Assembly (NCBI GenBank): GCA_949293315.1
Contig: CASFCH010000009.1
Coordinates: 150,427-214,426, forward strand
Source of the DNA: an uncultured Oscillospiraceae bacterium
Lineage (GTDB): Bacteria > Bacillota > Clostridia > Oscillospirales > Acutalibacteraceae
Reading direction: 5' to 3'
DNA length: 64,000 nucleotides
The position numbers and the translations under genes are program-made. Positions 43,562 to 52,729 of the stretch are shown one piece after another. The notes beneath the pieces were generated by a model. That model did not search any database and was not told the DNA's origin. It saw only the letters and a list, made by a program, of their open reading frames with translations. Numbering within the stretch: position 1 is the stretch's first letter; every line of letters begins with the position of its first letter.

Positions 43562-43590
43562 ATTCTAACGTATTTTGCGGCGGGTGTCAA
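43562..43590 (-). promoter_or_regulatory. Promoter of the GH36-like gene
   Basis: Minus strand TTGACA (43590-43585), 17 bp, TAGAAT (43567-43562). Confidence 0.8.
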
Positions 43591-43602
43591 CCGTTCGGGG
43601 GA

Positions 43603-43631
43603 TTGCAATGAGAAAGGGAATATGATACAAT
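43603..43631 (+). promoter_or_regulatory. Promoter of the phosphoesterase-isomerase-GH16 operon
   Basis: TTGCAA (43603-43608), 17 bp, TACAAT (43626-43631). Its -35 box is 12 bp from the -35 box of the divergent GH36-like promoter, so both could share one regulator. Confidence 0.6.
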
Positions 43632-43710
43632 AAAGCGCGAAAAAACAGATTGAAATATAGGCAAGTTTACCTTTTCTATCTGTCTGGGAATCAAGAATGG
43701 AGATGAAAAG

Positions 43711-44814
43711 ATGAAAACGAAAAAAGGGTTGAAAAAAGCAGTGATGGTATTGATCTGTCTGATCTGTGCCGCCGCGGTCATTGCGGGCGGCGTGTGTGCG
43801 TGGCTCTTTATCCCGCGGAAGGGTGAGGCCTCCCACGAGATCTGGCTGAGCAGCGATTCGTTTGACGTCAGTCATTATCAGACCGTTGAAAAGGCGCCGG
43901 GGGAGGAATTTAAAATTCTTCAGCTGACCGATATCCAGATCGGTTCCTGGACGGAGATGTCCGAGACAAAGGCGCGCATTCAGGAGGCCATTGACGCCAC
44001 GGAGCCCGACCTGCTGCTGCTCACAGGGGACAATGTGGAGGGCCTGATCGGCGGTGCGGTCCTGAAATCGCTTGGAAAATTTATCGACTCCTTTGGCATT
44101 CCGTGGGCGCCCATCTACGGCAACCATGACGGCGAGGGGAGTTATGACCTCAACTGGCAGGGCGATGTCTATGAGAGCTTTGAGCACTGCCTGTTTGAAA
44201 AGGGGCCGATCACCCTGTACGGCGTGGGCAATTATGCCTTCAACCTGACGGAGAATGGGAAGATCGTCTACTCCTTTATCATGTTTGACTCCGGCAGCTG
44301 GCGGACCTACACGGACGGCAGCGGGGGCTACGATTTTATCAAGGAGGATCAGATCGCCTGGTATGACTGGTATATCCGCGGCATCAGCGAAGCGGTGTAC
44401 GGCGAGTATAATCCGGCTGCGGGCAAGGTGGTCCCGTCGGCGTGTGCGCTGCACATTCCGCTGCCGGAGTATGAGTACGCCATGCGCGATTACGTGGATG
44501 AGGACGGCAAGGGCGCCCCGCCGCAGGGGGACGGTAATACCGGGGAGAATCTGGAGGCCGTCTGCTGCCCGCCGATCAACAGCGGTCTGTTTGACCGGGC
44601 GAAGGAACTCGGCAGCACACAGGCCTTTATCGCCGGGCACGATCATCTGAATAACTCCGTGATTGAATACGAGGGGATTGATCTCGCCTATGGCTATAAG
44701 GTCACCCAGAATAATTACCATGATGACAGTGTGCTTGGTTATACGCTTATTACGCTGGCTCCGGACTGCTCGGAGATGACGTTTGAGCAGATCCCATCCG
44801 GGATTGCGCCGTAA
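43711..44814 (+). CDS. Membrane-anchored calcineurin-like metallophosphoesterase
   Basis: 367 residues. One uncleaved N-terminal helix (about 10-32) places the catalytic part outside the membrane. Metal motifs: QLTDIQIG, LLTGDNVEG, YGNHDGEG and AGHDHLNN. It resembles the Dcr2/purple-acid-phosphatase-like group often encoded with glycan genes. GGAGATG precedes the ATG. It is first gene of a three-gene set. Confidence 0.88.
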   Translation: MKTKKGLKKAVMVLICLICAAAVIAGGVCAWLFIPRKGEASHEIWLSSDSFDVSHYQTVEKAPGEEFKILQLTDIQIGSWTEMSETKARIQEAIDATEPDLLLLTGDNVEGLIGGAVLKSLGKFIDSFGIPWAPIYGNHDGEGSYDLNWQGDVYESFEHCLFEKGPITLYGVGNYAFNLTENGKIVYSFIMFDSGSWRTYTDGSGGYDFIKEDQIAWYDWYIRGISEAVYGEYNPAAGKVVPSACALHIPLPEYEYAMRDYVDEDGKGAPPQGDGNTGENLEAVCCPPINSGLFDRAKELGSTQAFIAGHDHLNNSVIEYEGIDLAYGYKVTQNNYHDDSVLGYTLITLAPDCSEMTFEQIPSGIAP

Positions 44815-44901
44815 ATGTGCGGATCGCTGATCGGCGGTGTGGAAAACGGCGCGTGGTCAATATGGCCACATGGCGGCGACCTTTACGGGAGGGGCTGTGA
44901 G

Positions 44902-45792
44902 ATGGTGGAATATGGACTGTCTACCTCGCTGAGTGGGCAGGACTGTTACATGGACCGGCTGACGGAGCTGAAACGGGATGGGATCTCCTGTGTGGAGCTC
45001 TGCCTGCGGCCGGAAAATGATGCTAAAGCCTGCCGGCAGGCGGCAGAGCGTGTCCAGGCGGCTGGGCTGCGCGTGTGGTCCATTCATCTGCCGTTCGGAG
45101 AGACAGTCGATCCGGCGGAGATCGATGAACGCCGCCGCGCGGAAAATATGGATCGGATCCGCAGCCTGATTGACGGGACGGCGGAACTCGGTGCGAAAAT
45201 CTATGTGATCCACGGTTCTGCGGAGCCGGTGGGTGATGCGGAGCGGGCGCGTGCGCTTGAAGCCGCCGGGCGCTCACTGGAGGAGTTCACGTCACATATG
45301 GCGCCTCTCGGTCTGACGCTGGCGCTTGAAAACCTGCCGCGCTCCTGTATCGGACGTACCTCAGAGGAAATTGAATTCTTATTGGAGCGTGTGCCATGCC
45401 TGCGGCTGTGCTTTGATACCAACCATTTTACACCGCTGCATCCGGACGTGCGGCTTCGGCCGTTACAGTGCCAATTCCCTGCCGTTCACCGGCGACTGAA
45501 TCCAGAGCCCGTCGAGGAGGGGAGCGCATATGCACGCCGTTTTGCGGAGAAGATCGTCACCGTACACCTATCGGACTATGACGGGATTGACGAGTGCCAC
45601 TGGCATCCCGGCCAGGGGATTGTCGATTTTCATGGGATCCATCAGGCGTTGATGGAGGCGGGGTTTGCCTCGCCCTTGATCTTTGAACCAAACGAAAAAT
45701 GCCGCGGCGTGAAGACGACCGGGGCTCGGTTAATACGCGGTTATGAGCACGCGATCGGCTTGGAGAAATCCAGAAATCCATACATATCTTGA
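44902..45792 (+). CDS. Sugar phosphate isomerase/epimerase (xylose isomerase-like TIM barrel)
   Basis: 296 residues of the AP2Ec/xylose-isomerase-like fold. Visible strands and ligands: VWSIHLPFGE, IYVIHGSAEP, LALENLPRS (Glu ligand), LCFDTNHF, VHLSDYDG and IFEPNE. It probably isomerises or epimerises a sugar, with divalent metal. ATG 44902 follows GGGAGGGG by 7 nt; an in-frame ATG at 44815 directly after the preceding stop has no site. Middle gene of the locus. Confidence 0.85.
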   Translation: MVEYGLSTSLSGQDCYMDRLTELKRDGISCVELCLRPENDAKACRQAAERVQAAGLRVWSIHLPFGETVDPAEIDERRRAENMDRIRSLIDGTAELGAKIYVIHGSAEPVGDAERARALEAAGRSLEEFTSHMAPLGLTLALENLPRSCIGRTSEEIEFLLERVPCLRLCFDTNHFTPLHPDVRLRPLQCQFPAVHRRLNPEPVEEGSAYARRFAEKIVTVHLSDYDGIDECHWHPGQGIVDFHGIHQALMEAGFASPLIFEPNEKCRGVKTTGARLIRGYEHAIGLEKSRNPYIS

Positions 45793-45808
45793 AAGGGGTA
45801 TTGGAAAG

Positions 45809-46861
45809 ATGAAAACAGGAATTAAGGCAGTTGCCGCGTTCTCGGCGCTGGCAATCACGGCATGTGCGCTCGCCGGATGTAGCGGTGGGACGGAGCTGCA
45901 TGCCGATCTGGCGCTGATGGAGAATACCAGTATTGATAAGTCCCTCCCGCAGGACGGGCAGGATGGCTGGTATACCGTGTTTGTGGACGACTTTGACCGG
46001 GAACAGCTCAATGACTCCTCGGTGATCGGCAGGCTTCGCAACGCGGACGGGACGCCGGGGGCGGAAATTACGACCGATATCTGGACGTACGCTCCGCACG
46101 ACGTCCGGTGGGAGAGCCAGACCGGCAGTGAAGACCAGACCTCCTACTGGTGCCCGGAGACGGTGTCTCTCCGGGACGGAAAGGTGGAGATTATGGCGTA
46201 TGAGACGCAGAACCACACCTGCGATCAGTGCCCCAAAAACGGCCGCTTCTGCGGTGGGATCGAGACGCGCCGCATCAATGAAGACGGTTCTTCCACCCAG
46301 CTTTTCTCCCAGGCGTATGGGTATTTTGAGGCCACAGTGAAATTCCCGGATGCGGACGGACTGTGGTCGGCATTCTGGCTCCAGTCCGTCAATCAAAATA
46401 ACCCCTCCCATCAGGGGCTTGACGGGACGGAAATTGACGTATATGAGTCGGCCTTCCAGCGCAACAGGACATGGATGGGCCACGCCCTGCTGTGGGATGG
46501 ATACGGCAGCTTTGCCAAGGTGGACGACGCGATCCTTGACACCGGGAAAGACCTGTATGACGGGTATCACACCTTTGCCCTCAAGTGGACGCCGGAGTAT
46601 TACGTGTGGTATGTGGATGGTGTGGCCACTTGGGCCTCCATGGGCGGCGGCGTGGCCAAGGTGCCGGAGTTCCTGCGCCTGACGGTGGAGATGGATGCGG
46701 GCGACGGCTGGGGCCCTCACGGCCAAAAGATTGGGGAATTTGACAGCAGCACCCAGCCGGTCTTTTATGTGGAGCAGGTCAAGGTGATGCAGAACCTGAA
46801 CTATCAGCAGTATATTTTGAATGACAGCCAGTTCCCATACAACGTTCAGGATAACGGTTGA
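45809..46861 (+). CDS. GH16-family beta-glycanase lipoprotein
   Basis: 350 residues. It has a lipoprotein signal with lipobox LAGC (Cys about residue 24), so it sits on the outer face of the membrane. The GH16 sandwich has the E-x-D-x-x-E catalytic motif as GTEIDVYES, with FWLQS before it and TFALKWTPEYYVWYVDG after. GH16 enzymes cleave beta-1,3 or mixed-linked glucans, agar or laminarin; which one is unknown. GAAAGGGG precedes the ATG at 45809, 16 bp after the isomerase stop. Confidence 0.9.
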   Translation: MKTGIKAVAAFSALAITACALAGCSGGTELHADLALMENTSIDKSLPQDGQDGWYTVFVDDFDREQLNDSSVIGRLRNADGTPGAEITTDIWTYAPHDVRWESQTGSEDQTSYWCPETVSLRDGKVEIMAYETQNHTCDQCPKNGRFCGGIETRRINEDGSSTQLFSQAYGYFEATVKFPDADGLWSAFWLQSVNQNNPSHQGLDGTEIDVYESAFQRNRTWMGHALLWDGYGSFAKVDDAILDTGKDLYDGYHTFALKWTPEYYVWYVDGVATWASMGGGVAKVPEFLRLTVEMDAGDGWGPHGQKIGEFDSSTQPVFYVEQVKVMQNLNYQQYILNDSQFPYNVQDNG

Positions 46862-46918
46862 GCACGGTAGAATAACAGTGGCCAGCCGAAAGCGGCATGC
46901 GTATTAGGAAAGTAAAGC

Positions 46919-46954
46919 AAAGCCCGCAGAAACAATGAGGTTTCCGCGGGCTTT
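46919..46954 (+). terminator. Terminator after GH16 gene
   Basis: AAAGCCCGC-GAAAC stem with GTTTC-GCGGGCTTT, followed by GTTTT on the plus strand. It lies next to the convergent GNAT gene end and may serve both. Confidence 0.85.
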
Positions 46955-46962
46955 GTTTTATG

Positions 46963-47472
46963 TCATGATGTTTTATAATACCTGTAATACTTAAAATCAA
47001 ATCGCTCGTTTGTGGCGTGTACCAAAAGTGAGCGTGTATCGATAAATTGATAGCCGCACCGTTCTAAAACGTGTTGGGATTGGACATTATCTACAGCAAC
47101 TGTACCAATTAAATATGGAATGTTATAATTTTCCAACGCCCATCCGGTTACTTCTTTCGTTGCCTCTGATGCAAACCCATATCCCCGATATTCTGCTAAT
47201 AAATAATAAAATATTTCCGGTTCGTGCAGATCGTCATGTTTTCCCGCGCCGATCGTACCCATAAATTTTCCGGTTGGCTTTTCAAAAATTCCAAAAGAAA
47301 TCGACCCATTTACGATGTCCATGGCGGAATATTGCGAAATTAACCAATTCAAAAATCCTTTTCCGCTTCCAAAACAAGACTTCTGAACATCATTCAGCGT
47401 TCGTTCGAAGTCCGGGTAATCGGCTTCGCAAAGTTCACGAATAATCAGCCGTTCCGTTATTATTTTCATCAT
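46963..47472 (-). CDS. GNAT-family N-acetyltransferase
   Basis: 169 residues, RimJ/RimL-like. Motif A region EYRGYGFASEATKEVTGWAL binds acetyl-CoA, followed by GTVAVDNVQSQHVLERCGYQF, a typical Asn-x-x-S-x-x-V-x-x-x-x-G ending. The substrate may be an N-terminus or small molecule. Two adjacent ATGs (47472, 47469) are possible starts with a weak GGGGAC site. The gene is AT-rich and monocistronic. Confidence 0.88.
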   Translation of the reverse strand: MMKIITERLIIRELCEADYPDFERTLNDVQKSCFGSGKGFLNWLISQYSAMDIVNGSISFGIFEKPTGKFMGTIGAGKHDDLHEPEIFYYLLAEYRGYGFASEATKEVTGWALENYNIPYLIGTVAVDNVQSQHVLERCGYQFIDTRSLLVHATNERFDFKYYRYYKTS

Positions 47473-47613
47473 GTCCCCATTCTATATTGCACATCTTGCA
47501 TTCTTGGCGAGCAGGCAAACCGCCTGGCCATTTTCGAAACCGGCAATGGGCTCCGATGGCTTGGCATCGAGTCCTTTCCATAAAAACTCCCCGATCTCGT
47601 GTGGATGGCTCCT

Positions 47614-48978
47614 TTAAACATTTGGTGTTTGTGATGGATCTGCTGCCTTTTTCTGCGCTTTCTTTTTGCGTACGATCAGGAATGCCGCGATCGGGATAAA
47701 GGCGAATACGATCACAATGGCGCTGGCGAGGAAGATCTCCGGTGTGGGGACGGGCTTGACCTGACCGAGCTCCTCGTATGTCAGCCCGGTGTTCGTAATC
47801 ACACCGGCGCCGATGTACGGTCCGGTCACCATTGGGATCAACACGGAGAAAAAGATGCGGATCCCCTGGAGCTGGCCGGCCTTGGAGTCGGGCGTATAGT
47901 CGCGGATGATGCCGCCAACCGCCGCGGCCAGCAGCAGGCCGGCACCGAGCATGATGCCACCGACAACGCCAAAGACGATCATGGAGCCCTTATCGCGGAT
48001 CAGGTACACCCCAAGGAACCCAAGGGCCAGAATTACCGTGGTGGGGATCAGGAATTTGTACTTGCCGTATTTGTCCATCAGCCGCCCGAGGACAAGATTG
48101 GCGACAATGGCGATCACACCTGCGATTGCAACCACAGGGATATAGTTCTCATACCCCAGGTATTTTTGAATATAGATGAGCAGGTAGGGCATGTAGACCT
48201 GCTGCGCCATGCTGATGACAGCCAGCACGCAGAAGGCGATATACAGCAGGGTATTGTTCTTAACAGTAGAAGGGCGGAAGCCGTAGAAGATGTTGACAAA
48301 GTAGTTGCCTTTGTCCGGCTTGAGCTGCGGGGGATCTTTTATCAGAAAAATGCCGATGATCCCGGCCAGCGTCGTCAGACCGCCCACAATGAAGAAGAAC
48401 GGTTTCCAGTTATTGGCCTGCGTAAAGGGGGCCAGCGCACCGAACACCACGACCATCCCCAGCAGCGGCATAATCGAGAGGACCGATTCCGTCTTGCCGC
48501 GCTGCTCCGGTACGGTGACGTCCGTCACCCAGGCGTTAAAGCATGCGTCGTTGGCCGTGGAGCCGAAGAAGGTCATCACGCAGTCCATCACCACCACGAT
48601 GATGCCGGTCACGGTGACGGCGCTTGCCGCGCCGACGAGCTTGGCTGTGTTGTCCACCGTGATAAAGGCGAAGGCCAGGGTCGTAAAGCCCCAGATAAAA
48701 TAGCCGCCGCAGATGAAGATCTTGCGCTTGCCCAGCCTGTCGGAGAGCAGGCCCATTAATAGCGTGGTAATTGTGGCGGTGGCGGCGCTGAAGGCCACCA
48801 TGTTTGCAATCACGTTCGGATCGCCGGTGATGGTGTTGTAGACGTAGACGTTGAAAAACATGTTCTCTACCGTCCACGCCACCTGGCCGATCAGGCCAAA
48901 CAGGATCAGCGGGATCCATATTTTAATGCTGACCTTGGTGCCCGACGTGAGCGGGCTTACGCTTTCTTTCTTTTTCAT
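47614..48978 (-). CDS. Major facilitator superfamily transporter
   Basis: 454 residues with 12 predicted helices. The GLLSDRLGKRKIF loop between helices 2 and 3 is the MFS signature, and a related GRLMDKYGKYKF repeats in the second half. FNAWVTDVTVPEQRGK resembles sugar and GPH-like transporters. Substrate unknown. AAGGAGGGAG precedes the ATG. A single-gene unit with its own promoter (49012-49039). Confidence 0.9.
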   Translation of the reverse strand: MKKKESVSPLTSGTKVSIKIWIPLILFGLIGQVAWTVENMFFNVYVYNTITGDPNVIANMVAFSAATATITTLLMGLLSDRLGKRKIFICGGYFIWGFTTLAFAFITVDNTAKLVGAASAVTVTGIIVVVMDCVMTFFGSTANDACFNAWVTDVTVPEQRGKTESVLSIMPLLGMVVVFGALAPFTQANNWKPFFFIVGGLTTLAGIIGIFLIKDPPQLKPDKGNYFVNIFYGFRPSTVKNNTLLYIAFCVLAVISMAQQVYMPYLLIYIQKYLGYENYIPVVAIAGVIAIVANLVLGRLMDKYGKYKFLIPTTVILALGFLGVYLIRDKGSMIVFGVVGGIMLGAGLLLAAAVGGIIRDYTPDSKAGQLQGIRIFFSVLIPMVTGPYIGAGVITNTGLTYEELGQVKPVPTPEIFLASAIVIVFAFIPIAAFLIVRKKKAQKKAADPSQTPNV

Positions 48979-49011
48979 CTATTCTCCCTCCTTACAATAT
49001 TTCCATCTTTT

Positions 49012-49039
49012 ATTATACGATCTCGACTAAAAATTTCAA
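49012..49039 (-). promoter_or_regulatory. Promoter of the MFS gene
   Basis: Minus strand TTGAAA (49039-49034), 16 bp, TATAAT (49017-49012). Confidence 0.65.
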
Positions 49040-49091
49040 TGTTATTTTTTTAATTTTAGAATATATTTATATTTCATGGCGGGGATGAAAA

Positions 49092-49478
49092 TTATCTTTT
49101 GGATTCCGTAAATCGAAAGGACTCCTCGATCCAGCCGAGCAGTTCAGCGTCGAGCTGCTCCGGGCTGCTGATGGGCACATGGTGCGTCCAGCGGTTTGGG
49201 TAGGGCTCCACGGATTGGGCGATCCGTGGGGAATCGAGCCGGTAGTCCAGGCCGAAGGTGAGCGTGATGCAGTGTCTGGGCCATCCACCGGCCCTGCGCA
49301 GCGATACGATGGCGAAGGGATGCCGGGCCCAAAAGGAAATTTGTGTCTTTTGCACGCAGATGCGCGAAACCGGGAACTGCGCCAGAATTTTTTCCTCCAG
49401 CAGCCGGTACAGCGTATATTCAACATCCCTGTTTTCAAAAAAACGGAGGATTTCGATCTGAGTTTCGTCTGCCTGCAT
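49092..49478 (-). CDS. DUF5655-like small protein
   Basis: 128 residues, soluble. The pattern KTQISFWARHPFAIVSLRR, then TFGL..R..SPR and a terminal WIEESF helix, resembles the DUF5655/transport-associated small domain. No catalytic motif. AAAGGAG lies 6 nt before the ATG. The biological role is unknown. Confidence 0.65.
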   Translation of the reverse strand: MQADETQIEILRFFENRDVEYTLYRLLEEKILAQFPVSRICVQKTQISFWARHPFAIVSLRRAGGWPRHCITLTFGLDYRLDSPRIAQSVEPYPNRWTHHVPISSPEQLDAELLGWIEESFRFTESKR

Positions 49479-49562
49479 GATGGGCTCCTTTCCGCTGATG
49501 CGATGATCCGGGGAAGTGAAATGGGCGTTTTTCCCCGATGTGAGAAGTTGCGAAAAAAGGCG

Positions 49563-49592
49563 TTGACAGTCGGATTGTGGCTGTGGTAAAAT
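49563..49592 (+). promoter_or_regulatory. Promoter of mntP
   Basis: TTGACA (49563-49568), 18 bp, TAAAAT (49587-49592). The leader is only about 40 nt, too short for the Mn-sensing yybP-ykoY riboswitch often found before mntP. Confidence 0.65.
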
Positions 49593-49637
49593 AATATTCC
49601 TATAGACTTCAGTGAGCGCTGAATTGGGGGAACATAT

Positions 49638-50201
49638 ATGGCGATTTGGGAACTGTTCACGATTGCGGTCGGCCTAGCGATGGATGCGTTTTCCGTCTCG
49701 ATCTGCAAGGGGCTTTCGGTGCAGCGGGCCACGGTGAAGCACTCCGTGATCACGGGGCTGTATTTTGGGGGCTTTCAGGCGCTGATGCCGCTGCTTGGAT
49801 ATCTGCTCGGTTCCGCGTTTGAACGGTTTATCACGAGTGTGGATCACTGGATCATCTTCATCCTGCTGGCACTGATCGGGATCAATATGATCCGCGAGTC
49901 GCGCAAAAAAGAGGAGGAGGTCAATTCCTCCTTCGGCGTGAAGGCCATGCTGCCGCTGGCGATTGCCACCAGTATTGATGCGCTCGGCGTCGGCATCACC
50001 TTTGCCTTTATGGCGGTGAACATCTGGCTCGCGATCGCCATCATCGGCATTGTCACGTTCGTCCTCTCCTTTGTGGGCGTCAAGGCGGGCAGCTATCTGG
50101 GCGCGAAATACAAATCCCGCGCCGAACTGATCGGCGGAATTGTGCTGATCCTCATCGGGCTGAAAATCCTGCTGGAGCACTTAGGCGTCATCAGCTGGTG
50201 A
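49638..50201 (+). CDS. mntP: Manganese efflux pump MntP
   Basis: 187 residues with six helices. Exports Mn2+ to avoid toxicity. Helix 1 AVGLAMDAFSVSICKG and helix 4 ATSIDALGVGITFAF carry the paired Asp-containing motifs of the family; KAGSYLGAKYKSRAELIGGIVLILIGLKIL ends the protein in typical fashion. GGGGGAAC precedes the ATG. No riboswitch is seen upstream. Confidence 0.95.
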   Translation: MAIWELFTIAVGLAMDAFSVSICKGLSVQRATVKHSVITGLYFGGFQALMPLLGYLLGSAFERFITSVDHWIIFILLALIGINMIRESRKKEEEVNSSFGVKAMLPLAIATSIDALGVGITFAFMAVNIWLAIAIIGIVTFVLSFVGVKAGSYLGAKYKSRAELIGGIVLILIGLKILLEHLGVISW

Positions 50202-50319
50202 GATCCCCTTCGAAATGCGCGGCGCGTTGTCGGGCCACGCGGCTTTTCTCCCGCTTGCGCGGATGATCGGCATGTGGTAAGATAGGCTTGGATTCTGGAA
50301 CAGGAGAGGCGTGGAAAAG

Positions 50320-50955
50320 ATGGATATCCGTGACGTGATGAACAGCGGCAGATTGTATAACGACTTTGACGTGGAGGAATTCGCGGACAGACGGATGCGC
50401 GGGCGGGAGCTCGTCTATGAGTTCAACCACTCACGTCCCTATGAGGAAAAGCGGCGCGGCGCCATCCTGCGGGAGCTGTTCGCCGAGGTGGGCAAGGACG
50501 TCTACATCGAGCCGCCCATCCATATGTCCTATGGCTGCAACGTACACGTTGGGGATCACTTTTACGCCAATTTCAATCTGGTGATTGTCGACGATATCGA
50601 TGTCTACATCGGCAATGACGTGATGTTCGCCCCCAATGTGACCATCAGTGTGACAGGGCATCCGGTGCACCCGGAGCTGCGCCCGCACGGCGATCAGTTT
50701 TCCGCCCCGGTGCACATCGGGGACCGCGTCTGGATCGGGAGCAATGTGGTGATCCTGCCCGGCGTGACGATCGGGGAGAATTCCGTCATCGGCGCGGGCA
50801 GCGTCGTGACGAAGGATATCCCGGCGAATGTTGTAGCCGTTGGCGCGCCCTGCCGCGTACTGCGCCCCATCACGGAGGAGGACCGCGTGAGCTACGCGAT
50901 CAAGGGAAAACGCTTCTCCGCGCAGGGGTATTGCTCCACCGGCAGGGAGGAGTAA
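50320..50955 (+). CDS. Sugar O-acetyltransferase (maltose/galactoside acetyltransferase type)
   Basis: 211 residues. Left-handed beta-helix of hexapeptide repeats (about 70-190). N-terminal MNSGRLYNDFD matches the Maa/LacA cap, and the catalytic His lies in ISVTGHPVHPE. VIGAGSVVTKDIPANVVAVGAPCRVLR is the classical end. It acetylates free sugars such as maltose or glucose. ATG 50320 or GTG 50311 could be the start; both have AGGAG at less than ideal spacing. Confidence 0.92.
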   Translation: MDIRDVMNSGRLYNDFDVEEFADRRMRGRELVYEFNHSRPYEEKRRGAILRELFAEVGKDVYIEPPIHMSYGCNVHVGDHFYANFNLVIVDDIDVYIGNDVMFAPNVTISVTGHPVHPELRPHGDQFSAPVHIGDRVWIGSNVVILPGVTIGENSVIGAGSVVTKDIPANVVAVGAPCRVLRPITEEDRVSYAIKGKRFSAQGYCSTGREE

Positions 50956-50984
50956 ACGCTTTTAAAACTTAAAACAATCAGGCT

Positions 50985-51012
50985 GCGCCGCATGAGCTCA
51001 TGCGGCGCTTTT
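50985..51012. terminator. Bidirectional terminator
   Basis: Perfect 24-bp palindrome GCGCCGCATGAG/CTCATGCGGCGC with TTTTT on the plus side. It separates the acetyltransferase gene from the convergent MBL gene. Confidence 0.88.
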
Positions 51013-51017
51013 TGCTG

Positions 51018-51815
51018 TTATTTGACATGGGCGGGGCGGTAGAAGATCATGGCCCCGGCGTCCGCGCATTTGGCGATACGAACCGGCAGCGGGAATCGGT
51101 TTCCGCGGCGGACAAGCTCCTCCGCCAGCCGGATCTGCGCGCGGATCTGCTCCGGCGGAACAGGATCTGCCCCATGCCCGCAGTAGTTCACGCACCCCTC
51201 GCTGAGCGAAAGAATGCGCTCCGCACCGGGGATCCATTCGCGCACAGTGGTACTGCCGGGCAGGAACAGGAAGAGAAACGGGTTGACATCATCCCCGCTG
51301 AACACGATCTGGTCCTCGACAAGCTTGAATATCACGGAGCCGCGCGTATGTCCGGGCGTATGGTAGACCTCCACCGTCCGGCCGCCCAGATCAAACAGGT
51401 GCCCCTCCTCCATTGGAATCGGTTCGGCAGGGTGCTCCCCCGGGGTCAGGTCGCGCAGACCGATGCCGTATTTTTTGCGCGCCGGCCCCTGGAAGAGGAG
51501 CAGCCCGGCCCGCAGGGCGGGAGAGATCTTTCGGCTCATTTTTTCGTCGTCCGGGTGCACATAGTAATGCTTAAACCAGTTCTTGCCGCCCAGATGATCG
51601 GGGTGGCCGTGCGTGGCGGCCACATCCACCGGCAGGCTCGTGATCCCGCGCACCACGGCGACGATATTGCCGATCCCGGTACCGGTGTCGATCAGAAGCG
51701 CGCGCTTCTCCCCCACGACAAGATAGCAGTTGGCCACGTCAAATTCATTGATCCGGTAGATGTCCGGCTTCAGCTCAGTCACTTCAAAGTCCGTGCGGAG
51801 ATTCCTCTTTTTCAT
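51018..51815 (-). CDS. Metallo-beta-lactamase-fold hydrolase
   Basis: 265 residues. Metal-binding THGHPDHLGG (H-x-H-x-D-H), later HTPGHTRGS and FSGDDV, and a final CGHGAD. No signal peptide, so cytosolic. Such proteins hydrolyse thioesters, lactones or glyoxalase-type substrates; which one is not evident. ATG 51815 follows AAAGGGGGAC. It is next to yebC but separated by a terminator. Confidence 0.88.
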   Translation of the reverse strand: MKKRNLRTDFEVTELKPDIYRINEFDVANCYLVVGEKRALLIDTGTGIGNIVAVVRGITSLPVDVAATHGHPDHLGGKNWFKHYYVHPDDEKMSRKISPALRAGLLLFQGPARKKYGIGLRDLTPGEHPAEPIPMEEGHLFDLGGRTVEVYHTPGHTRGSVIFKLVEDQIVFSGDDVNPFLFLFLPGSTTVREWIPGAERILSLSEGCVNYCGHGADPVPPEQIRAQIRLAEELVRRGNRFPLPVRIAKCADAGAMIFYRPAHVK

Positions 51816-51874
51816 GCGTTTGTCCCCCTTTGCATCCAGTATATCGGTTCCGCAGGAAAAGTGCAAGCAAAAAA

Positions 51875-51901
51875 GCGCCCGCGGGATAACCCCACGGGCG
51901 T
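51875..51901 (-). terminator. Terminator of yebC
   Basis: Minus strand ACGCCCGTGGG/CCCGCGGGCGC hairpin followed by TTTTTT. It lies 17 bp past the yebC stop and before the MBL gene. Confidence 0.85.
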
Positions 51902-51918
51902 GTAAGCAAAGGGAAAAA

Positions 51919-52650
51919 TTATTCGTCGTCGTTTTCCCAGTTGTGCCAGACGTTCTGGATGTCGTCATTGTCCTCCATCATATCCAGCATCTTGTTCATA
52001 TTGGCGATGTCGTCCTCATTGGTGAGCTTGGTGTAGGTGGCGGGGATGTACTCCACCTCCGCAGAGACGAAGGTATACCCCTTGGCCTCCAGATCGTCGC
52101 GCACACCGCCGAGGTCGTTCGGCTCCGTGCGGATCTCAAACACATCGCCGTCCGTCAAAAAGTCGACGGCGCCGGCCTCCAGCGCGTCCTCCATCACCTT
52201 TTCCTCGTCAAGCTCATCCTTTTCGATGGCGATGACGCCCTGGCGGGTGAACATAAAGCTGACGCAGCCCGTCTGCCCCATGTTCCCGCCGTACTTGTCA
52301 AAATAATGGCGGACGTCGGCGGCGGTCCTGTTGCGGTTATCGGTGAGCGTCTCCACGATCACGGCCACGCCCGAGGGGCCGTAGCCCTCGTAGACGATCT
52401 CCTCGTAATTGTCCGCCCCGCCCTCGCCGGCCGCCTTCTTGATGATGCGGTCGATATTGTCGTTCGGGACGTTGTTCGCCTTGGCCTTGGCGATGATGTC
52501 CTTCAGCTTGGAGTTGACGGCGGGATCGGGACCGCCGGCCTTGACGGCGACGGAGATCTCACGGCCGATCTTGGTGAATACCTTGGCGCGCTGATTGTCC
52601 GTCTTCTCCTTTTTCCGTTTAATGGTACTCCATTTAGAATGTCCTGACAT
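51919..52650 (-). CDS. yebC: YebC/PmpR-family protein
   Basis: 243 residues. Opens MSGHSKWSTIKRKKEKTD, the family hallmark, followed by FTKIGREI and NVPNDNIDRIIKKA and the KAKGY-type C-terminal domains. Members are DNA-binding regulators, and recent work links them to relief of ribosome stalling. GGGAGG precedes the ATG. Monocistronic. Confidence 0.96.
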   Translation of the reverse strand: MSGHSKWSTIKRKKEKTDNQRAKVFTKIGREISVAVKAGGPDPAVNSKLKDIIAKAKANNVPNDNIDRIIKKAAGEGGADNYEEIVYEGYGPSGVAVIVETLTDNRNRTAADVRHYFDKYGGNMGQTGCVSFMFTRQGVIAIEKDELDEEKVMEDALEAGAVDFLTDGDVFEIRTEPNDLGGVRDDLEAKGYTFVSAEVEYIPATYTKLTNEDDIANMNKMLDMMEDNDDIQNVWHNWENDDE

Positions 52651-52729
52651 GCTTAGACCTCCCGTTGATTTCCTGTTTCAAACACGCCTTATATACTACC
52701 ATATCACAGGGAAAAGTGCAAGTGCCGCG

